The notes under the pieces were generated by a model. That model did no database searches and was not told the DNA's origin. It was given only the letters and a program-made list of their open reading frames with translations. 15,180 nt of DNA from an uncultured Synergistales bacterium (GTDB taxonomy: Bacteria; Synergistota; Synergistia; Synergistales; Aminobacteriaceae). Position 1 is the first letter of the stretch. Each line of letters opens with the position of its first letter. Positions 7,488 through 15,145 of the stretch are shown piece by piece. The stretch lies in the NCBI GenBank assembly GCA_937957815.1, contig CALFXN010000173.1, forward strand, positions 1 to 15,180. The letters run 5' to 3'. Made by a program: the position numbers and the translations under genes.

Positions 7488-7976
7488 GTGTTCATTTTTT
7501 TCGCGTCCTTCCTCATGTATCTCCTTCTCGTGTGGTCCGGCGGCACGATCGCTCCGGTAGAGTTCGCAGTGGCTTTTCTCCTCGCTACGATTCTCGCGCT
7601 TGCGGCACGAACGTGGGTTCCCTCATATCGATTCTCCTTTCTCAAAATACTGAACCCGCTTCGCTGGATTTCCTTCCTCTATTATGTTTTCGTTCCCTTC
7701 GGCATAGCTCTCTTCAAAGCGAACATCGACGTCGCTATTCGCGTGATCACCGGAAATATCCGTCCCGGGATCGTGAAGCTCACTCCGGATCTGAAAAGCG
7801 ACCTTTCCAGAATGATCCTGGCAGATTCCATCACTCTGACACCCGGCACATTGACTGTCGATGTGGACGACGAAGGAGCATTCTACGTGCACTGGATTTA
7901 CGTGCGGGACGAAAATCCCTCTGAAGAGGAGATTTACGGATCCTTTGCATCTTGGGCAAGGAGGTTGGCGGATTGA
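7488..7976 (+). CDS. mbhA: Mbh hydrogenase subunit A, MrpE/MnhE-like
   Basis: The product has 162 residues and matches the MrpE/MnhE family of cation/H+ antiporter subunits in length and layout. Three hydrophobic segments (about 2-16, 21-40 and 59-77) precede a cytoplasmic domain carrying the family signature DSITLTPGTLTVDV (113-126) and FYVHWI (132-137). It is the first gene of the operon, matching mbhA of Pyrococcus Mbh complexes, where the Mrp-like module is thought to move Na+ out in exchange for H+. MrpE helps hold the antiporter part together, but its exact role is unclear. The stop codon overlaps the next start (TTGA). Confidence 0.93.
   Translation: MFIFFASFLMYLLLVWSGGTIAPVEFAVAFLLATILALAARTWVPSYRFSFLKILNPLRWISFLYYVFVPFGIALFKANIDVAIRVITGNIRPGIVKLTPDLKSDLSRMILADSITLTPGTLTVDVDDEGAFYVHWIYVRDENPSEEEIYGSFASWARRLAD
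7958..7965 (+). promoter_or_regulatory. Ribosome binding site fixing the TTG start of mbhB
   Basis: AAGGAGGT lies inside the end of mbhA, seven bases before TTG 7973. An upstream in-frame TTG at 7952 precedes this site and is therefore unlikely to be the start. Confidence 0.8.
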
Positions 7977-8233
7977 GCATAACCCTTTTTTCCTGGACTG
8001 TCGGAATCTACGCCGTTCTGATCGTTCTCGTCTTTGGCCGTCTGATTTCCGGCCCGACGATTCCCGACAGGGCTGTGGCTCTTGACACGATGAACAGTCT
8101 CGTGGTCGCGATCATGATCGTCCTTGCCGCGGTGTACGATTCCGTCGTCATGGAAGATATCGCGATCGTGTATGCGGGGCTGTCTTTCGTCAGCACCATG
8201 TTCATCGCTCGTTACATCGAGGGGGGCATGTGA
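7973..8233 (+). CDS. mbhB: Mbh hydrogenase subunit B, MrpF/MnhF-like
   Basis: A small membrane protein of 86 residues with three predicted helices (about 4-23, 39-56 and 62-80). The loop GRLISGPTIPDRAVALDTMN (22-41) is the MrpF hallmark, with the conserved Asp-Arg pair and the Asp in ALDT. It starts at TTG 7973 within the mbhA stop codon. MrpF/MbhB belongs to the membrane module that carries out cation/H+ exchange; its helices contain few charged residues and it probably has a structural or gating part. Confidence 0.93.
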   Translation: MSITLFSWTVGIYAVLIVLVFGRLISGPTIPDRAVALDTMNSLVVAIMIVLAAVYDSVVMEDIAIVYAGLSFVSTMFIARYIEGGM

Positions 8234-8234
8234 C

Positions 8235-8615
8235 ATGGGCATCGTTGAAGGGCTTTTTGTCTTGTTGTTTCTTTTGGTCGGAATTTTCTTCAATTCTCTC
8301 GGAGTTGTTTCCCTGTATCGCTTCCCTGACGTCTACACGAGAATGCACGGAGCAACGAAGTGCTCGACCTTCGGAAGTCTCTTCACAGGCTTGGCTGTAA
8401 TCGTCTATACGCTCTTCCGCTATCTTTCGGCCGGCGAATCGCGCTTCCTCGTCCTTGCGATTCATACGTTCGTCGCGATGGCCGTGCTGCTTGTCACGAA
8501 CGCAACGGGGGCACATGCGATCGCTAGGGCGGCTCACAGAAGTCGCATCGATCCGAAGTTCGCCGTTGTGGACCGTCTTGCGGAAAAGGAAGGAAGGAGG
8601 CGGAGAGCCGCATGA
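8235..8615 (+). CDS. mbhC: Mbh hydrogenase subunit C, MrpG/MnhG-like
   Basis: The product has 126 residues, starting at ATG 8235 one base after the mbhB stop, with GAGGGGGG (8219-8226) as ribosome site. Three helices (about 5-27, 46-64 and 71-88) and the signature LYRFPDVYTRMHGATK (27-42) followed by TNATGAHAIARAAHRS (88-103) identify the MrpG family. A basic C-terminus (EGRRRRAA) faces the cytoplasm. It completes the MrpE-F-G block that opens Mbh-type operons. The stop overlaps the next start (ATGA). Confidence 0.94.
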   Translation: MGIVEGLFVLLFLLVGIFFNSLGVVSLYRFPDVYTRMHGATKCSTFGSLFTGLAVIVYTLFRYLSAGESRFLVLAIHTFVAMAVLLVTNATGAHAIARAAHRSRIDPKFAVVDRLAEKEGRRRRAA

Positions 8616-8875
8616 TGCAGCTTCTTCATCTCTGTGTCCTCGTACTGATCGTGCTGGCGGGATTTTTCGCCATCTGGTTCCGAGATCTTCTCTCTTCGGC
8701 TCTGGCGCTCGGAGCTTTCAGTCTGTGCATGGCCCTAGAGTTTTATATCCTGCAGGCACCCGATGTGGCTATCGCCGAAGCTGCGATAGGCGCCGCTCTC
8801 AGTACGGTCATCTACATCATCGCGCTTCGCGCCTGCGGGCAGATCAGAAAGGGGAACGGAGGCGGCGTCAAATGA
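8612..8875 (+). CDS. mbhD: Mbh hydrogenase subunit D, DUF4040 family
   Basis: The product has 87 residues with three helices. The motif LQAPDVAIAEAAIGAALS (47-64) is the DUF4040/MbhD signature and keeps the acidic residues Asp51 and Glu56 within a membrane helix. In Mrp antiporters this domain is part of the C-terminal region of MrpA; in Mbh complexes it is a separate subunit thought to help line the ion path beside MbhE. ATG 8612 overlaps the mbhC stop; a second ATG follows directly at 8615. GGAGG and GGAG lie at 8596-8605. Confidence 0.92.
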   Translation: MMQLLHLCVLVLIVLAGFFAIWFRDLLSSALALGAFSLCMALEFYILQAPDVAIAEAAIGAALSTVIYIIALRACGQIRKGNGGGVK

Positions 8876-9144
8876 AAAAGACCATGTTCATCGCGGCGGC
8901 GCTGGTTCTCGGAGGCATCGTCTGGGGAGTACTCGACAACGTCCATCCTTTCGGCGATCCGTTGAAGACTCCCGTCGATGACTACTACATCGCTCACGCC
9001 CTCAAGGACCGCTCTTCCGAGAATATCGTCACCTCGCTGGTTTTCGATTACCGCGGGTTCGATACGATCGGAGAGGCCGCGGTCCTCTTTACGGCGCTGT
9101 GTTCTGTGACGGCTTTGTTCCGGCAAGGGGGGAGACGGGATTGA
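8872..9144 (+). CDS. mbhE: Mbh hydrogenase subunit E
   Basis: The product has 90 residues, with an N-terminal helix (about 4-20), an extracytoplasmic loop, and a second helix (about 66-84). The stretch SENIVTSLVFDYRGFDTIGE (49-68) is the strongly conserved MbhE motif, also found near the end of MrpA. ATG 8872 overlaps the mbhD stop (ATGA), with GGAGG at 8858-8862. It works with MbhD as the MrpA-derived piece of the cation-translocating module. Its own stop overlaps a TTG start of the next gene. Confidence 0.92.
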   Translation: MKKTMFIAAALVLGGIVWGVLDNVHPFGDPLKTPVDDYYIAHALKDRSSENIVTSLVFDYRGFDTIGEAAVLFTALCSVTALFRQGGRRD

Positions 9145-9626
9145 ATCCTCTGTCTGTTGTTGTTCGTAAGGGATGTGACATCTTCGCGTGGTTTATGGTC
9201 GTCTTCGGAGCGAACGTCATCATTCACGGCGATCTCACTCCGGGCGGAGGATTCCAGGGCGGCGCCATCGTTGCGACGTTCCTGACGTTCCTCCTTGTCG
9301 CATACGGCGGGAACCGCCTCCTTTCGTGGGTCAATGAAAGGTTCTATACGAGCCTTGTCGGCTTCGGCCTTCTGCTTTTCATCGGCCTCGCGTTCATGGG
9401 TTTTCCCACGTCGTTTTTCTATAACTTCGTTTCCGTCACCCACGAAGCGGCCATGGCCGGCGGCGCACACGGAATCATTCCGCCTTCGGGAACCATCGCC
9501 CTTATGGATATCGCGGTCGGAATCGAAGTCGCCGGCGGACTTTCCCTGATCGTGATCTATATGTTCAAGGGTATCCGCCTGTACGAAACGAGTCCCGTCG
9601 GGACGGAGTGCGGCCATGATCGGTAA
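9141..9626 (+). CDS. mbhF: Mbh hydrogenase subunit F, MrpB/MnhB-like
   Basis: The product has 161 residues, with four helices and the MnhB signature HGDLTPGGGFQGGAIVA (29-45), then a second conserved stretch HGIIPPSGTIALMDIAVGIE (110-129). The start is TTG 9141, inside the mbhE stop (TTGA), preceded by GGGGGGAG (9127-9134); an in-frame start further upstream would add residues not seen in the family. MrpB-type subunits sit in the antiporter membrane arm. The end overlaps mbhG by 11 bp. Confidence 0.93.
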   Translation: MNPLSVVVRKGCDIFAWFMVVFGANVIIHGDLTPGGGFQGGAIVATFLTFLLVAYGGNRLLSWVNERFYTSLVGFGLLLFIGLAFMGFPTSFFYNFVSVTHEAAMAGGAHGIIPPSGTIALMDIAVGIEVAGGLSLIVIYMFKGIRLYETSPVGTECGHDR

Positions 9627-9963
9627 TGCGCCTTTCATAGTCGTCGGCGTTCTTTTTCTGATGGGGACAGTGGCGATCCTTTCCGAGAGAAATCTCGTCA
9701 AGATATCCATCGGGGTCAGCGTTATCGCGTCCGCCATCAACCTTTTCCTCGTCGCGATGGGATACAGGAACGGCGGAGCCATTCCGATCCATTATCTCGC
9801 CGGGGCTCACGCAAAGGTCGTCCTTCCGATTCCCCAGTGTCTGACGTTGACCGCGATCGTCATCGCTCTCGCGACGACGGCGCTGATGCTCGCGCTGATC
9901 ATGATGCTCTACAAACACTATGGCACTCTCGACGTCAATGAGATACGGAGGTTGCGCGGATGA
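9616..9963 (+). CDS. mbhG: Mbh hydrogenase subunit G, MrpC/NuoK-like
   Basis: The product has 115 residues with three helices, homologous to MrpC and to NuoK of complex I. The stretches NLVKISIGVSVIASAINLFL (26-45) and LPIPQCLTLTAIVIALATTA (70-89) mark the family; the usual Asp-Pro-Leu-Pro-Gln appears here as Leu-Pro-Ile-Pro-Gln. It contacts the MrpD-like pump subunit that follows. ATG 9616 lies within the end of mbhF, and the stop overlaps the mbhH start (ATGA). Confidence 0.94.
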   Translation: MIGNAPFIVVGVLFLMGTVAILSERNLVKISIGVSVIASAINLFLVAMGYRNGGAIPIHYLAGAHAKVVLPIPQCLTLTAIVIALATTALMLALIMMLYKHYGTLDVNEIRRLRG

Positions 9964-11519
9964 ACTGGAGCCAGCATCTTCCCGCACTTGTAGTCGCGTT
10001 TCCGCTTCTCGGGGCATTCGCGACGCCGCTCTTCTCGCTCGGCGGGAAGTTCCTCCGGAACCTCCTGTTCGTCGCGGTTTCGCTGGTGACCCTGATTATC
10101 GCGTTCCTCCTGTGGAGAAATGTCCTGCTTCACGGAACGATTCTGTATGTTATGGGCGGCGAATCGATTTCCCTGACGCTCCCTTCCGGGTTCGCCTTTC
10201 CGGTCAGGATCATGTTCGAGATCGACGCTCTCAGCGCCTTCATGGGGCTGACGGTCGCGATCGCGTCGTTCGCCGGGGCGCTCTTTTCGTTGCAGTATAT
10301 GAACGGTTTCAGTGGCCTTCACCGTTTCGTCTCGCTCTATTTTCTCCTGACGGTCGGTGCGCTCGGGATGTCCCTGACGGGCGACATGTTCAACTTCTTC
10401 GTGTTCATCGAGATCGCCTCCGTCGCGTCCTTTGGTCTGATCGCCTTCTGGCGCGACAAGCCCGAGGCGATCGAGGCGAGCTTCAAGTACATGCTCCTGT
10501 CGCAGATCTCCGCGATGCTCATCCTGATTGCGGTCGGTTCGATTTATGGAAAGTACAACTTCCTGAATATGGCCGCGATAGCGGATGCCATCCAGATGAC
10601 GACGGTCGACAAGCTGATTCTGGCGCTTCTCGTTTCGGCGCTTGCGATGAAATGCGGTGCGTTCCCTATGAGCATGTGGATGCCCGACTCCTATGCCGAG
10701 TCGCCTTCGGGCGTCACCTGCCTGCTTGTCACGGTCAGCCAGGTGTCGCTCTACGGTCTGATCAGGGTGTGCTTCACGCTCTTTGGTACTGTTGCGCAAA
10801 ACAGTTTCATTCCCTGGATCTTCATCGTCCTCGGGATGATGTCGATGTTCTTCGGGGTTACGATGGCGGTCATCCAGCACGAGATCAAACGCCTGATCGG
10901 GTATCATTCGATTTCCCAGGTCGGATACATGCTTCTCGCCTTTGGCGTCGGCCTTTCCGCGCTTCACGACCCCCGGGCCCTCGCGGATTATGGTTTCACG
11001 GCGCTGAAGGGCGGCCTCTTCCACATGGTGAACTACAGCATGTACAAGGGACTGCTCTTCCTCGCGGCCGGCGCGCTGTATTACGCCACGGGGACGAGAG
11101 ATCTGGACCGCATGGGTGGGCTTGCCCGCCGGATGCCGTATACGACAGTCCTGTTCCTTATCGCGGCGGCGGCGATCTCGGGAATCCCGCCGTTCAATGG
11201 TTTCGTTTCCAAACTCCTGATCTACGAATCCGTCTTCACGGTCCATCCGGTTCTCAGCGCCGTGGCGCTCGTAACGTCCGTCCTGACGCTCGCTTCCTTC
11301 GTCAAGATCTTCCAGACGGCGTTCCTCGGTCCTGAGAAGAATCAGTGGAAATCCGTCCGCGAAGCGCCGGCCGGAATGGTTCTGGGAATGATGGTTTTCG
11401 GATTTGTTATCGTCGGATTCACTCTCTTCCCGTCCTGGACGATTTCCAATCTGATCGAGCCTGCTGCCAAAGCGCTTGTCGATCAGGCGGGCTACATCGG
11501 CGCCGTTCTTCACCCGTAA
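9960..11519 (+). CDS. mbhH: Mbh hydrogenase subunit H, MrpD/NuoN-like ion pump subunit
   Basis: The product has 519 residues with about 14 helices, the large proton-conducting subunit homologous to MrpD and NuoL/M/N. Key charged residues are Glu151 in FFVFIEIASV (helix 5 glutamate), Lys231 in MKCGAFPMSMWMPDSYAESP (helix 7 lysine), Lys310 in the following EIKRLIGYHSISQVGYM stretch, and His356 and Lys363 in LFHMVNYSMYKGLLFL. These form the half-channels in complex I relatives. Two usual histidines are changed: the PxHxWLPDAH-like loop reads PMSMWMPDSY, and the NH of VNHALFK is Asn-Tyr. There is only one such subunit in the operon, as in Mbh; Mbs/Mbx-type operons usually have two. ATG overlaps the mbhG stop. 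Confidence 0.95.
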   Translation: MNWSQHLPALVVAFPLLGAFATPLFSLGGKFLRNLLFVAVSLVTLIIAFLLWRNVLLHGTILYVMGGESISLTLPSGFAFPVRIMFEIDALSAFMGLTVAIASFAGALFSLQYMNGFSGLHRFVSLYFLLTVGALGMSLTGDMFNFFVFIEIASVASFGLIAFWRDKPEAIEASFKYMLLSQISAMLILIAVGSIYGKYNFLNMAAIADAIQMTTVDKLILALLVSALAMKCGAFPMSMWMPDSYAESPSGVTCLLVTVSQVSLYGLIRVCFTLFGTVAQNSFIPWIFIVLGMMSMFFGVTMAVIQHEIKRLIGYHSISQVGYMLLAFGVGLSALHDPRALADYGFTALKGGLFHMVNYSMYKGLLFLAAGALYYATGTRDLDRMGGLARRMPYTTVLFLIAAAAISGIPPFNGFVSKLLIYESVFTVHPVLSAVALVTSVLTLASFVKIFQTAFLGPEKNQWKSVREAPAGMVLGMMVFGFVIVGFTLFPSWTISNLIEPAAKALVDQAGYIGAVLHP

Positions 11520-11525
11520 GGAGGT
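11518..11525 (+). promoter_or_regulatory. Ribosome binding site fixing the GTG start of mbhI
   Basis: AAGGAGGT spans the mbhH stop codon and lies eight bases before GTG 11534. It selects a short 113-residue product over the longer upstream open frame. Confidence 0.8.
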
Positions 11526-11533
11526 GGCGCGAC

Positions 11534-11875
11534 GTGTTGGGCAAGATATACACCGGTTTCGGCTTCTGGGATGTTTCGGCGTGGATCGCGTTCTTTTTCA
11601 TTGCGTCGTTCTATGCCCTGTGGCTTCGTTCCATGGGGAGACGCGACTACAAGAAGGGGACAGATCAGGACGAAATCTACTGGTCGGGGAACCCCGTTCC
11701 CGAGGACGGAGCGGATATAACGGTTCCCGCGTCATCGGCATACTGGGGATACAAGAAGGCGTTCACTCCTTTTTACAACGCGCTTGTCGCATTTCACAGC
11801 GGAATCACCACCGACTACGCTGGGTGGTTTGTCTTCGTTTCGGCCGTTATCTGCGCGCTTGCGGTCATATTTTAG
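11534..11875 (+). CDS. mbhI: Mbh hydrogenase subunit I
   Basis: The product has 113 residues, close to the size of Pyrococcus MbhI. One helix (about 15-33) is followed by a soluble stretch SGNPVPEDGADITVPASSAY (51-70), then WGYKKAFTPFYNALVAFHSG (71-90) and a C-terminal helix (about 96-113). This stretch resembles MbhI and the end of NuoL/MrpA proteins, where a long lateral helix joins the antiporter and hydrogenase arms. It sits exactly between the Mrp-like genes and the hydrogenase genes. The assignment rests on position, size and these motifs; sequence conservation in the family is modest. Confidence 0.85.
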   Translation: MLGKIYTGFGFWDVSAWIAFFFIASFYALWLRSMGRRDYKKGTDQDEIYWSGNPVPEDGADITVPASSAYWGYKKAFTPFYNALVAFHSGITTDYAGWFVFVSAVICALAVIF

Positions 11876-11887
11876 GGGGTGATAAAG

Positions 11888-12355
11888 GTGAAACTCGAGA
11901 AGTATCTTGAAATCCTGCCGAAATCCCTCTGGGTGATGACCTGCAACAGCGGATCGTGCAACGGCTGCGACATAGAGATCGTCGCGACGATCAGCCCGCG
12001 GTACGATATCGAGCGCTTCGGCATGAAACTTGTGGGATCTCCGCGTCATGCGGATGTCCTCGTCGTGACCGGTCCGGTGACGAAATACATGAAGGACCGT
12101 CTGCTTCGGATCTATCGCCAGATTCCGGACCCCAAGGTCGTCGTGGTCGTCGGCAACTGCGGTTCTTCCGGAGATGTCTTCTACCGTTCGTACAATCTCG
12201 AAGGCCCGGTGGACCGGATTATTCCAGTCGACGTCTATGTCCACGGATGTCCGCCCCGGCCGGAGGCTATCACCGAGGGCGTGGCGAAAGCGGTCCTGAA
12301 GCTCGAGAGCAAGCGGAAAGAGCTTATCGAAGCGGCTCGGGAGGCAGTGGTATGA
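11888..12355 (+). CDS. mbhJ: Mbh hydrogenase small subunit J, NuoB-like
   Basis: The product has 155 residues, the small subunit that holds the [4Fe-4S] cluster next to the NiFe site. MTCNSGSCNGCDIEIVAT (17-34) supplies Cys24 and Cys27; Cys91 (VVGNCGSSG) and Cys121 (VHGCPPRPE) complete the expected four ligands. Cys19 is an extra cysteine often present in this group. The protein is short and has no signal peptide or export motif, as in group 4 hydrogenases facing the cytoplasm. GTG 11888 is preferred because AGGGGGTGAT (11874-11883) lies just before it; GTG 11879 falls inside that site. The stop overlaps mbhK (ATGA). Confidence 0.95.
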   Translation: MKLEKYLEILPKSLWVMTCNSGSCNGCDIEIVATISPRYDIERFGMKLVGSPRHADVLVVTGPVTKYMKDRLLRIYRQIPDPKVVVVVGNCGSSGDVFYRSYNLEGPVDRIIPVDVYVHGCPPRPEAITEGVAKAVLKLESKRKELIEAAREAVV

Positions 12356-12897
12356 TGCGTCGCAATCCTGATTATGCGAGCGAGGCTCTCTCCTCCGAGG
12401 ATGTCGTATCCCGGCTTCGCGCGCGTCTCGAAAACGTTGCGGTAGAACGCAGGGAGCGATTCGGAGGACGGGAGAACTCTGTCCAGTATGTCGATCTGTG
12501 GATCCGACCTGAAAGAAGTCAGTTTCTTCGGGTCGTCGACGAACTTTTCGCCATCGATTTTCCCCATTTTCACGTGATTTCCGGCGACGATGTCGGGGAG
12601 AATATCCTCCTGAACTATCATTTCTCTCTGTTTAGAGTCGCCGCGCGCGGAGGACGGGTAGGTGTCTCCGTATGTGTCCTTGTGCCGAAATCCGATCTGA
12701 AGATCCCGTCGCTGTACGACAGGATTCCGGGAATCGAATACAGTGAGCGGGAAATGCGGGAAATGCTGGGTGTCGAGTTCGAGGGCTTGCCCATGAAAGG
12801 GTTCATTTTCCTCCCGGAGGATTGGGACGAGAATGTCAAACCGTGGCGTCGGGATGAAGAGGGGCTCAGTCCCGACATGATCCGAGATCTCTCCTAA
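12352..12897 (+). CDS. mbhK: Mbh hydrogenase subunit K, NuoC-like
   Basis: The product has 181 residues of the NuoC (30-kDa complex I subunit) family. The conserved end motif reads YSEREMREMLGVEFEGLPM (130-148), close to the family consensus ERExxDxxGIxFxGHP. It is a soluble partner that packs against the large and small hydrogenase subunits and carries no metal site. The N-terminal ~40 residues are charged and helical. Two ATG codons (12352, 12355) follow GGGAGG (12339-12344); the first overlaps the mbhJ stop. It precedes the large subunit gene, as in Mbh and not as a fused NuoCD. Confidence 0.93.
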   Translation: MMRRNPDYASEALSSEDVVSRLRARLENVAVERRERFGGRENSVQYVDLWIRPERSQFLRVVDELFAIDFPHFHVISGDDVGENILLNYHFSLFRVAARGGRVGVSVCVLVPKSDLKIPSLYDRIPGIEYSEREMREMLGVEFEGLPMKGFIFLPEDWDENVKPWRRDEEGLSPDMIRDLS

Positions 12898-12910
12898 AGG
12901 TGGAATGAAC

Positions 12911-14140
12911 ATGAGTGCCAAGACGTATACGGTGCCGATAGGCCCCGTCCATGTCGGACTCAAGGAACCCATAACGGCCTGGCTGGATCTTGACGGCGAA
13001 AGAATCGTCGGAGCGCGGGTACGCCCCGGGGCCATACATCGCGGAATTGAGCGTATGGGGCAGGAGCGGAATCCGATACAGGTGATCTATCTCGCGGAAA
13101 GAATCTGCGGTATCTGTTCGTTCAGTCACATCACGGCCTTCCTGAGAGCCGTCGAGGACGCCGCGCAGATCAGGGTTCCGGCGAGAGCGCAGTATATCCG
13201 TTCGCTTGTCCTCGAACTTGAACGCGTACATTCGCATATCCTTTGGGCGGGCGTTGCGTGTTACTCGATCGGTTTCGATTCGGCGTTCCAGCTCGGGATG
13301 CTCATGCGCGAAAGGGTCATGGACGTCCTCGAGACCTACACGGGGAACAGGGTCAACTACGGTGTCGGAACGGTCGGAGGCGTCCGATGGGATATAACGC
13401 CGGAGGTCGACACCGTCGTTCGCGACATGATCCGGTACTATCGAAACGAGTTCTCGGCGTTTTACGATATCGTGACGCAGGATCCGGTCGCGAAGGCGAG
13501 GATGCGGAACGTCGGAGTCCTGTCGTACGAGGATGCGATCCGGCACTGCGCCCTCGGTCCCACGGCGCGGGCGAGCGGCGTCAGGTGCGACCTCAGGTGG
13601 TCGGCGCCGTACGAAGCGTACGGGGATCTCGACGTGAAGCCCGTCGTGCCGCAGGATTACGTCGGCGAGGCGAGGGGAGACGTGTTCGACCGCTTCCTTG
13701 TTCGCGTCCTCGAGGTCTATCAGTCCCTCGATATAATGGAGAAAGTCCTCGATGGTCTGCCCGAAGGCGATATCGTCTTCGAGAAGAGCGTCGTCAAGGT
13801 TCTTTCCCTTCTCAAAAAGGCGGAAGGAACGGGGTGGGGGATCATCGAAGCTCCGCGCGGAGACGATTCCCATGTCGTTCATCTCACGTCCGGCAACGAG
13901 AACCTCACATGGTGGAAGGTCCGGGCACCGACATACGCCAATGCGGTTTCATGGCCCATCATGTTTATCGGGAACGATCTTGCGGACGCGCCGCTTATCA
14001 TTAACAGCATCGACCCGTGTATCTCGTGTATGGAGCGCATGCTGGTCACGGACGCAGGCTCGGGAAACGAACAGATCCTGACCCGCGAGCAGCTTCTGAA
14101 TATGAGCAGGGAAAAGACGAGGAGGATGATGCCGGCATGA
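12911..14140 (+). CDS. mbhL: [NiFe]-hydrogenase large subunit L, NuoD-like
   Basis: Catalytic subunit of 409 residues. The NiFe site is complete: ERICGICSF gives Cys66 and Cys69, and IDPCISCMER gives Cys370 and Cys373. Other family stretches are PGAIHRGIERM (39-49), LELERVHSHI (101-110), GTVGGVRWDI (153-162), EAPRGDDSHV (313-322) and KVRAPTYAN (336-344). Arg376 takes the place of the usual His at the maturation site, and 33 residues follow it, so the C-terminus is probably cut off after Ni insertion, by a protease encoded elsewhere. ATG 12911 has AAAGGTGG (12896-12903) seven bases upstream; ATG 12905 is too close. Reaction: H+ reduction with electrons from ferredoxin (inferred from group 4d relatives). 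Confidence 0.96.
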   Translation: MSAKTYTVPIGPVHVGLKEPITAWLDLDGERIVGARVRPGAIHRGIERMGQERNPIQVIYLAERICGICSFSHITAFLRAVEDAAQIRVPARAQYIRSLVLELERVHSHILWAGVACYSIGFDSAFQLGMLMRERVMDVLETYTGNRVNYGVGTVGGVRWDITPEVDTVVRDMIRYYRNEFSAFYDIVTQDPVAKARMRNVGVLSYEDAIRHCALGPTARASGVRCDLRWSAPYEAYGDLDVKPVVPQDYVGEARGDVFDRFLVRVLEVYQSLDIMEKVLDGLPEGDIVFEKSVVKVLSLLKKAEGTGWGIIEAPRGDDSHVVHLTSGNENLTWWKVRAPTYANAVSWPIMFIGNDLADAPLIINSIDPCISCMERMLVTDAGSGNEQILTREQLLNMSREKTRRMMPA

Positions 14141-15132
14141 TATTCGATATGATCCTGAAGCTGGTCGCCGGTTCGGCGCTGATGCTTCTGGTCCTTGTGC
14201 TCGCGCTCCTTTTCGACGGAGTGGACCGGATCATCAACGCCCGGATGCAGCGACGCTGGGGGCCTCCTGTGTTTCAGCCGTTCTATGATGTCCTGAAACT
14301 GCTCGGGAAGGAAAACATCGTTCCTCGGCATGCCGTGTCGTGGGTGTTCAACAGCGCTCCCTGGATGGCTCTCGCGAGCATGCTCGTCGTGTTCCTGTAT
14401 ATACCCCTCGGATCTCTTCCCGCGATTCTCGGAAGCGAGGGGGATCTCATTCTTGTTCTGTACATGCTCGGATTCTGCGGCGTGTCGATGGCCCTCGGCG
14501 GATTCGCGAGCGGGAACCCGATCGCGAACGTCGGGGCGCAGCGGGAAATGATCCTGATGATGAGCTACGAGCTGCCGCTCGCGATCGTCGCGTCGACGCT
14601 CGCGTGGACCGCGTATCGGTACGGAATGCCCGGCGAGCCGTGGAGCCTCGAGACCTTCGCGGCGAACCCCGTATGGCATGTCGTCGGAAAGTCGGGAACG
14701 CTCGGGCTCCTGTGTCTCCTTCTGGCCCTCGTCCTCGTCGTTCCCGGGGAGACCGGGAAGGGCCTCATGGACATTCCCGAAGCCAAGACGGAAATCCTCG
14801 AAGGTCTTATCATCGAGTATTCCGGTTCCAACCTCGTCATGTTCAAGATTACCTTCGCTCTTCGCTCGCTGGCGATTTCGGCGATCATCACCGCACTCTT
14901 CATTCCGTGGTCGTTCGCGAGCCTGCTCGGGATATCCGGCTGCGTCCTGTTCGCCCTCGATTTCCTCTGGTTCTGGGTCAAGGTATTCGTGGTCCAGATC
15001 ATCGTCGTCACGTTCATGCGTTCGTCTCTGGGACGCCTCAAGATATGGCAGGCGTCGCACTTCTACTGGGTGAACGTCGCGGGACTGTCCATCGCAGGTA
15101 TGCTTTTGCTGTCCATCGACAGGATCTTCTAA
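14137..15132 (+). CDS. mbhM: Mbh hydrogenase membrane subunit M, NuoH-like
   Basis: The product has 331 residues with about eight helices, homologous to NuoH/HycD/EchB, the membrane anchor beneath the catalytic arm. Family motifs are RMQRRWGPPVFQPFYDVLK (36-54), GAQREMILMMSYELPLAI (133-150, with Glu137 and Glu145) and DIPEAKTEILEGLIIEYSG (212-230). The acidic residues are the ones thought to pass conformational or proton signals to the pump subunits in complex I relatives. ATG 14137 overlaps the mbhL stop (ATGA), with AGGAGG at 14120-14125. Confidence 0.95.
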   Translation: MIFDMILKLVAGSALMLLVLVLALLFDGVDRIINARMQRRWGPPVFQPFYDVLKLLGKENIVPRHAVSWVFNSAPWMALASMLVVFLYIPLGSLPAILGSEGDLILVLYMLGFCGVSMALGGFASGNPIANVGAQREMILMMSYELPLAIVASTLAWTAYRYGMPGEPWSLETFAANPVWHVVGKSGTLGLLCLLLALVLVVPGETGKGLMDIPEAKTEILEGLIIEYSGSNLVMFKITFALRSLAISAIITALFIPWSFASLLGISGCVLFALDFLWFWVKVFVVQIIVVTFMRSSLGRLKIWQASHFYWVNVAGLSIAGMLLLSIDRIF

Positions 15133-15137
15133 GGAGG
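15131..15137 (+). promoter_or_regulatory. Ribosome binding site of the next gene
   Basis: AAGGAGG begins in the mbhM stop codon and lies eight bases before GTG 15146, marking a further gene cut by the window edge. Confidence 0.8.
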
Positions 15138-15145
15138 CGGACGAC

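Noticed and set aside
9918..11513. A 531-codon open frame on the minus strand across the MrpD-like gene
   Set aside because: Its product is extremely rich in Arg, Glu, Asp and His with no recognisable domain, and the plus strand encodes a well-conserved membrane protein. It is a mirror of GC-rich coding bias.
7488..11519. A stand-alone Mrp Na+/H+ antiporter operon
   Set aside because: There is no full-length MrpA. The MbhD and MbhE pieces, MbhI and the following hydrogenase genes show this is the antiporter arm of an Mbh complex.
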